Below, one piece after another: positions 6,250-8,917 of a DNA stretch of 8,917 nucleotides. The number at the start of each line of letters is the position of its first letter. Positions within the stretch are counted from its first letter, which is position 1. Source of the DNA: Spirochaetales bacterium (GTDB taxonomy: Bacteria; Spirochaetota; Spirochaetia; DTKZ01); the NCBI GenBank assembly GCA_031274005.1, contig JAISQU010000028.1:1-8917 (forward strand), written 5' to 3'. The translations under genes and the position numbers were made by a program. Under the pieces are notes generated by a model, which was given only the letters and a program-made list of their open reading frames with translations, was not told where the DNA came from and ran no database searches.

Positions 6250-7486
6250 GTTTTGTTTTGATTGTCGCGGCGTAGGCGCTGTTGGCAAGACCGAGCAGGG
6301 CGGACATAGTAAACAGAGTTTCGATTCCGAGCGTCTCCCATATCCAGCCCCCCAAAAGTGCGATGAGAATGCTCATGATGTGGTTGACCGAAACTCCCGT
6401 AGAAACTGTCATGGTGATCTCCTGCTGGTTCGCCGCGATGTCTTTGACGTACATGCTGCTTGCCATGCTTGCGAGGGAGATAATGGAATCAAGAACGTAG
6501 TTGACGCAGACAACGATGTAGGCGATATGCAGGGGGAAAATCCTGTGGGCAAAACCGTAGAGGACGCACACAAGAACAAGGACAATTGTGTCGCCTACCA
6601 TGACGGTCTTGTAGCCAACGCGGTCTATGAATTTTCCGATTAAGGGCGCGGACAGAACGCCGAACGCCGCGGTAACGGCCAGAAGGAGGGATATTGTGGA
6701 TGTGCTTGCTCCGTATTGAAGGATAAGTACATAGGGAGCGAAGGTAATAAAAATCTGTTTGCGCGCGCCGTAGAACATTTCCAGCATGTAATAGGTTTTG
6801 AACTTGCGGGCAAAGTAGAAAGGCTGACGCCGTACCGGCGCGGAGGATTCCCTCATCGCGGCGGATACTAAAACCGCCGCGGCGCTTAAGGCTGTTCCCA
6901 GTCCAAAAACGATTTTGAAGCCGCCGGTTTCTCCTATGTGGATATTAAAACGGTTCAAAAGGAAAAATAAAAATACGACAATGAGAAAGCCCGCGATATG
7001 GCCGATCTGGTTGATGCCGCTGATAACGCCGAGGGACGCTCCCCCCTTGCCGGGCTTCGCGCGTTCCAGGGACATGGCGCTGCGCAGGGGCAAAACAATG
7101 TGCTCGCCAAGACTGTACACGGTAATGAAAAGGATGACCGTTATTTTACCGCTGCCCCCCGCCAGAAGACCCGCCAGTCCGGCAAGCATGATAGCCATGC
7201 CGATTTTGAATACCTGATTTTCGGAAAACCGGTACAGCGCGGCCAGAATCAGGACGACCATAAGGCCGGGCAGTTCGCGGAAGAACTCGACAACGCCCCG
7301 CTGGAACTCGCTGATGTGAACAATCTCGGCAAGATAGTTGTCCTGCACGCCCTTGTACAGCCCGTAGGCTATTCCGGACAAAAGAAGCGCGGACAGAAAT
7401 TTGCCTATACGGGCTTCGGGCTTGTAGATGCCGCGGATTCTCCGGAAAAATGTTTCCCGCCGGGGCTTGCGCTCAGCTTTCAACAA
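6236..7486 (-). CDS. Major facilitator superfamily transporter
   Basis: The 416-aa integral membrane protein has about 12 hydrophobic helices, a normal size for a 12-TM MFS carrier, split by a basic central loop (about 211-232, RESSAPVRRQPFYFARKFK). The MFS signature loop appears in the second half as GKFIDRVGYK (284-293), between TM8 and TM9. The equivalent loop in the first half lacks the canonical motif A. The substrate cannot be inferred. The N-terminal 25 residues are strongly basic and cytoplasmic. The start is a TTG at 7484-7486, 6 bases after the preceding gene's stop, with GGGGGA about 10 bases upstream. A second TTG follows at once, so the exact start is uncertain. Close spacing suggests co-transcription with the 115-aa gene. 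The 3' end overlaps the converging peptidase gene, with no room for a terminator. Confidence 0.9.
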   Translation of the reverse strand: MLKAERKPRRETFFRRIRGIYKPEARIGKFLSALLLSGIAYGLYKGVQDNYLAEIVHISEFQRGVVEFFRELPGLMVVLILAALYRFSENQVFKIGMAIMLAGLAGLLAGGSGKITVILFITVYSLGEHIVLPLRSAMSLERAKPGKGGASLGVISGINQIGHIAGFLIVVFLFFLLNRFNIHIGETGGFKIVFGLGTALSAAAVLVSAAMRESSAPVRRQPFYFARKFKTYYMLEMFYGARKQIFITFAPYVLILQYGASTSTISLLLAVTAAFGVLSAPLIGKFIDRVGYKTVMVGDTIVLVLVCVLYGFAHRIFPLHIAYIVVCVNYVLDSIISLASMASSMYVKDIAANQQEITMTVSTGVSVNHIMSILIALLGGWIWETLGIETLFTMSALLGLANSAYAATIKTKPKAG

Positions 7487-7492
7487 AATGGT

Positions 7493-7840
7493 TTATTCCC
7501 CCAGAAGGAACGCGTAGGTAACGGCAAAGGAAGCGTAATTGCCAAACATATCCACACGGAAACTGAAAAAAAGCTTCTTGCCCTGAAGCGTCCCCACCTC
7601 AACAGGCTCCGGAACCCCCATGTGGGACAGTTTATGCGGGTTGACAACCGTAATGGTCAGATGTTTCGCTTTCTTGAAATCCATCTGAATATCAGGCCCG
7701 CCAAGAACATCATCCCGCTTTATGCCGACCCTGATGGCTATTTCGGGTTCTTCGGACAGGGTTATAATAATATCATTCATTCTGTATGACGGCGCCCAGC
7801 TCGCATAGAGTACTTCACAGGTTCCTGTGGTTGTTTTCAT
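7493..7840 (-). CDS. Conserved-looking 115-aa cytoplasmic protein of unknown function
   Basis: I do not recognise this protein. It has no signal peptide and no clear membrane helix. Alternating hydrophobic and charged residues (IIITLSEEPEIAIRVGI, KHLTITVVNP, GKKLFFSFRVDMF) suggest a small mostly beta-strand fold, with a conserved-looking VNPHKLSHMGVPEPVEVG segment at 66-83. The gene lies between yitT (37-base gap) and the MFS gene (6-base gap) on the same strand, so it is a plausible member of a three-gene unit. No Shine-Dalgarno sequence precedes the ATG at 7840. A TTGCAT/TAAAAT promoter-like pair ends 6 bases before it, which would make a transcript starting there leaderless. An internal Met21 is an alternative start but also lacks a ribosome-binding site. 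Confidence 0.75.
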   Translation of the reverse strand: MKTTTGTCEVLYASWAPSYRMNDIIITLSEEPEIAIRVGIKRDDVLGGPDIQMDFKKAKHLTITVVNPHKLSHMGVPEPVEVGTLQGKKLFFSFRVDMFGNYASFAVTYAFLLGE

Positions 7841-7846
7841 GCCCGC

Positions 7847-7875
7847 ATTTTACCATTTCGCCGTGGACTATGCAA
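7847..7875 (-). promoter_or_regulatory. Candidate internal promoter for the 115-aa gene (leaderless geometry)
   Basis: Read on the minus strand, TTGCAT (7875-7870, only 3 of 6 to consensus) is followed after exactly 17 bases by TAAAAT (7852-7847, 5 of 6). The expected transcription start is at about 7840, the A of the ATG. The weak -35 lowers confidence, but the spacing repeats that of the ptsI and yitT promoters. Confidence 0.4.
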
Positions 7876-7877
7876 GG

Positions 7878-8774
7878 TTAGTCCTTTGGGGCCTTGTGGA
7901 AGCGTCCGAGTATCTGCTCGGTTCTGATTATGTTAATAAAGGCGCGGGGATCGATTTTCCGTATTGCCGCGGCAAGTTTATTGGCCTGGTTGGCGGACAC
8001 CACAGAATAGATCATGACCCGGTTTTCCATCTCATACAGGCCGGTACCGGTAAACGAGGTTGCGCCGTGATGCGTTTCGTCGCGGATCAGCGTATACACC
8101 CTGTCGGGCCGGCTGGTAATGACGAGCAGGGTTTTCTGCTGATACCCGCGGTACAGGGTTTGCAGCGCCATTGTGGTCGCGAACTGGAAAATAATGGAAT
8201 ACAGGGCTTTGTCTATGCTGAAAATGTATCCCGCCGCTATAAGGATGACGCAGTTTCCCGCGAAAATATAATTCCACGCGTCCTTTTTATATTTTTCGGA
8301 AAGAAAAATGGCGATAAAATCAGTCCCCCCCGATGTGGCGTCCGCGAAAAGACACATACTGATAGCCACGGCGTTCAGTATGCCGCCGAATATAGCCGAA
8401 AGATACGTGTCATGTACCTGCAAGTGCTCAATGAACATGGCGGGCATCCAGTCGGTCAGAAGCCCGCTCAGAAAAATCATCAGGCAGGTATAGAGGGTAA
8501 ACTTTTTTCCTATGTATTTGAAACTGATAAGGGCCGGAATGGCGTTAAACACATAGAGCAGTATGCTGAAAGGTATTTCTTTGCCCGCGAAGCGCAGGGC
8601 GCATTCCTGAATAAGCAGGGCAAGCCCCGTAAACCCGCCGGGAAGAAGCCCCCCCGCGTGGACAAAGGTATTCAGGTTGAAGGCCATAATCAGGGCGCCG
8701 GCAACGACAAGCAGAACACGCTTTACCGTGCCGCAGGGCGAGGGGCCCCGCCCCGTATTCTTCATAGTCCGCAT
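7878..8774 (-). CDS. YitT-family membrane protein (DUF161 plus DUF2179)
   Basis: The 298-aa product has an N-terminal membrane region followed by a soluble C-terminal DUF2179-type domain (about 212-291). Membrane segments lie near 18-36, 44-62, 69-86, 93-108, 124-144 and 168-186. Family-like features are AGGLLPGGFTGLALLI (40-55), the ATSGGTDFIAI loop (146-156) and the C-terminal HHGATSFTGTGLYEMENRVMIYSVV stretch (235-259). YitT proteins are widespread inner-membrane proteins whose transport or regulatory role is poorly defined. An ATG at 8852 would add 26 residues, but a near-consensus promoter lies inside that extension, so transcripts from it could not include the upstream ATG. I chose ATG 8774. 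ATG 8765, 9 bases on, is equally compatible and leaves a short cytoplasmic tail before TM1. It is first in a cluster with the 115-aa and MFS genes. Confidence 0.92.
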   Translation of the reverse strand: MRTMKNTGRGPSPCGTVKRVLLVVAGALIMAFNLNTFVHAGGLLPGGFTGLALLIQECALRFAGKEIPFSILLYVFNAIPALISFKYIGKKFTLYTCLMIFLSGLLTDWMPAMFIEHLQVHDTYLSAIFGGILNAVAISMCLFADATSGGTDFIAIFLSEKYKKDAWNYIFAGNCVILIAAGYIFSIDKALYSIIFQFATTMALQTLYRGYQQKTLLVITSRPDRVYTLIRDETHHGATSFTGTGLYEMENRVMIYSVVSANQANKLAAAIRKIDPRAFINIIRTEQILGRFHKAPKD

Positions 8775-8781
8775 TGGGCGT

Positions 8782-8810
8782 ATTTTACGGGTGAGCTTGC
8801 GGCGTGTCAA
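8782..8810 (-). promoter_or_regulatory. Near-consensus sigma70 promoter for yitT
   Basis: Read on the minus strand, TTGACA (8810-8805, a perfect -35) is followed after exactly 17 bases by TAAAAT (8787-8782, 5 of 6). The predicted transcription start is at about 8775, one base before ATG 8774 and ten before ATG 8765. No Shine-Dalgarno sequence precedes ATG 8774. This is the best-matching promoter in the window, and it lies inside the longest possible yitT reading frame. Confidence 0.75.
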
Positions 8811-8917
8811 TGATAGTGTTCCCGCACGCAGCAATTCCAAATTTAAACTCATGGTAAACTAAACACAAAGACCGGGGCGATAAAAAAAGCTCTCTCTAGC
8901 GGCGGACCGAAGCCGTT

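Noticed and set aside
6998..7789. 263-codon plus-strand frame
   Set aside because: It is antisense to the MFS and 115-aa genes, and its composition is typical of a reverse-frame shadow rather than a protein.
7827..8813. 328-codon plus-strand frame
   Set aside because: It mirrors the YitT gene, whose membrane segments and DUF2179 signature are clear on the other strand.
8853..8917. Possible minus-strand terminator: a CGGC...GCCG stem, then seven T residues at 8888-8882
   Set aside because: The stem is only 4 bp and is separated from the T run by about 12 bases, so it is not a convincing Rho-independent terminator. No tRNA or gene end was recognisable in this tail.

Overview
The window looks like a chromosomal housekeeping segment from a bacterium with GC-rich coding sequence. 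The overall style, with mixed ATG/GTG/TTG starts, tightly overlapping genes, PtsI without a neighbouring sugar permease and a Der-MerR gene pair, suggests a spirochaete of the Treponema lineage, perhaps a gut type. That assignment is an impression from gene content and was not tested. No IS element, phage gene, CRISPR array, rRNA or tRNA was found.

Layout. (1) Bases 1-514 have no convincing gene but hold several palindromes, including a perfect 15-bp one at 305-337. (2) From a good sigma70-type promoter at 515-543, a four-gene plus-strand operon runs ptsI (PTS enzyme I), der (ribosome-assembly GTPase), a MerR-type regulator and an exported cysteine-peptidase-like protein. The genes overlap by 20, 4 and 4 bases, so they are probably co-transcribed and translationally coupled. 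(3) The last gene meets, tail to tail with a 14-base overlap, a minus-strand cluster. In transcription order that cluster is a YitT-family membrane protein, an unrecognised 115-aa protein and an MFS transporter.

Most interesting points. First, the 'MerR regulator' is a fusion. Behind the DNA-binding head, residues ~119-395 align by eye along most of their length with eukaryotic-type UDP-N-acetylglucosamine pyrophosphorylase (UDPGP/AGX family), but the catalytic nucleotide-binding motifs are gone. It looks like a pseudoenzyme sensor, possibly of a UDP-sugar, attached to DNA binding. It is translationally coupled to an exported NlpC/P60-like protein, which hints at a link between precursor level and cell-envelope remodelling (inference). 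Second, three transcription-unit heads (ptsI, the 115-aa gene and yitT) carry a -35/17-bp/-10 promoter whose -10 box ends only 6-7 bases before the start codon, with no Shine-Dalgarno sequence. The four internal genes (der, merR, the peptidase and MFS) have purine-rich ribosome-binding sites. This pattern predicts leaderless mRNAs for the first genes. It also implies that the yitT start lies at about 8774 rather than at the longest possible ATG at 8852.
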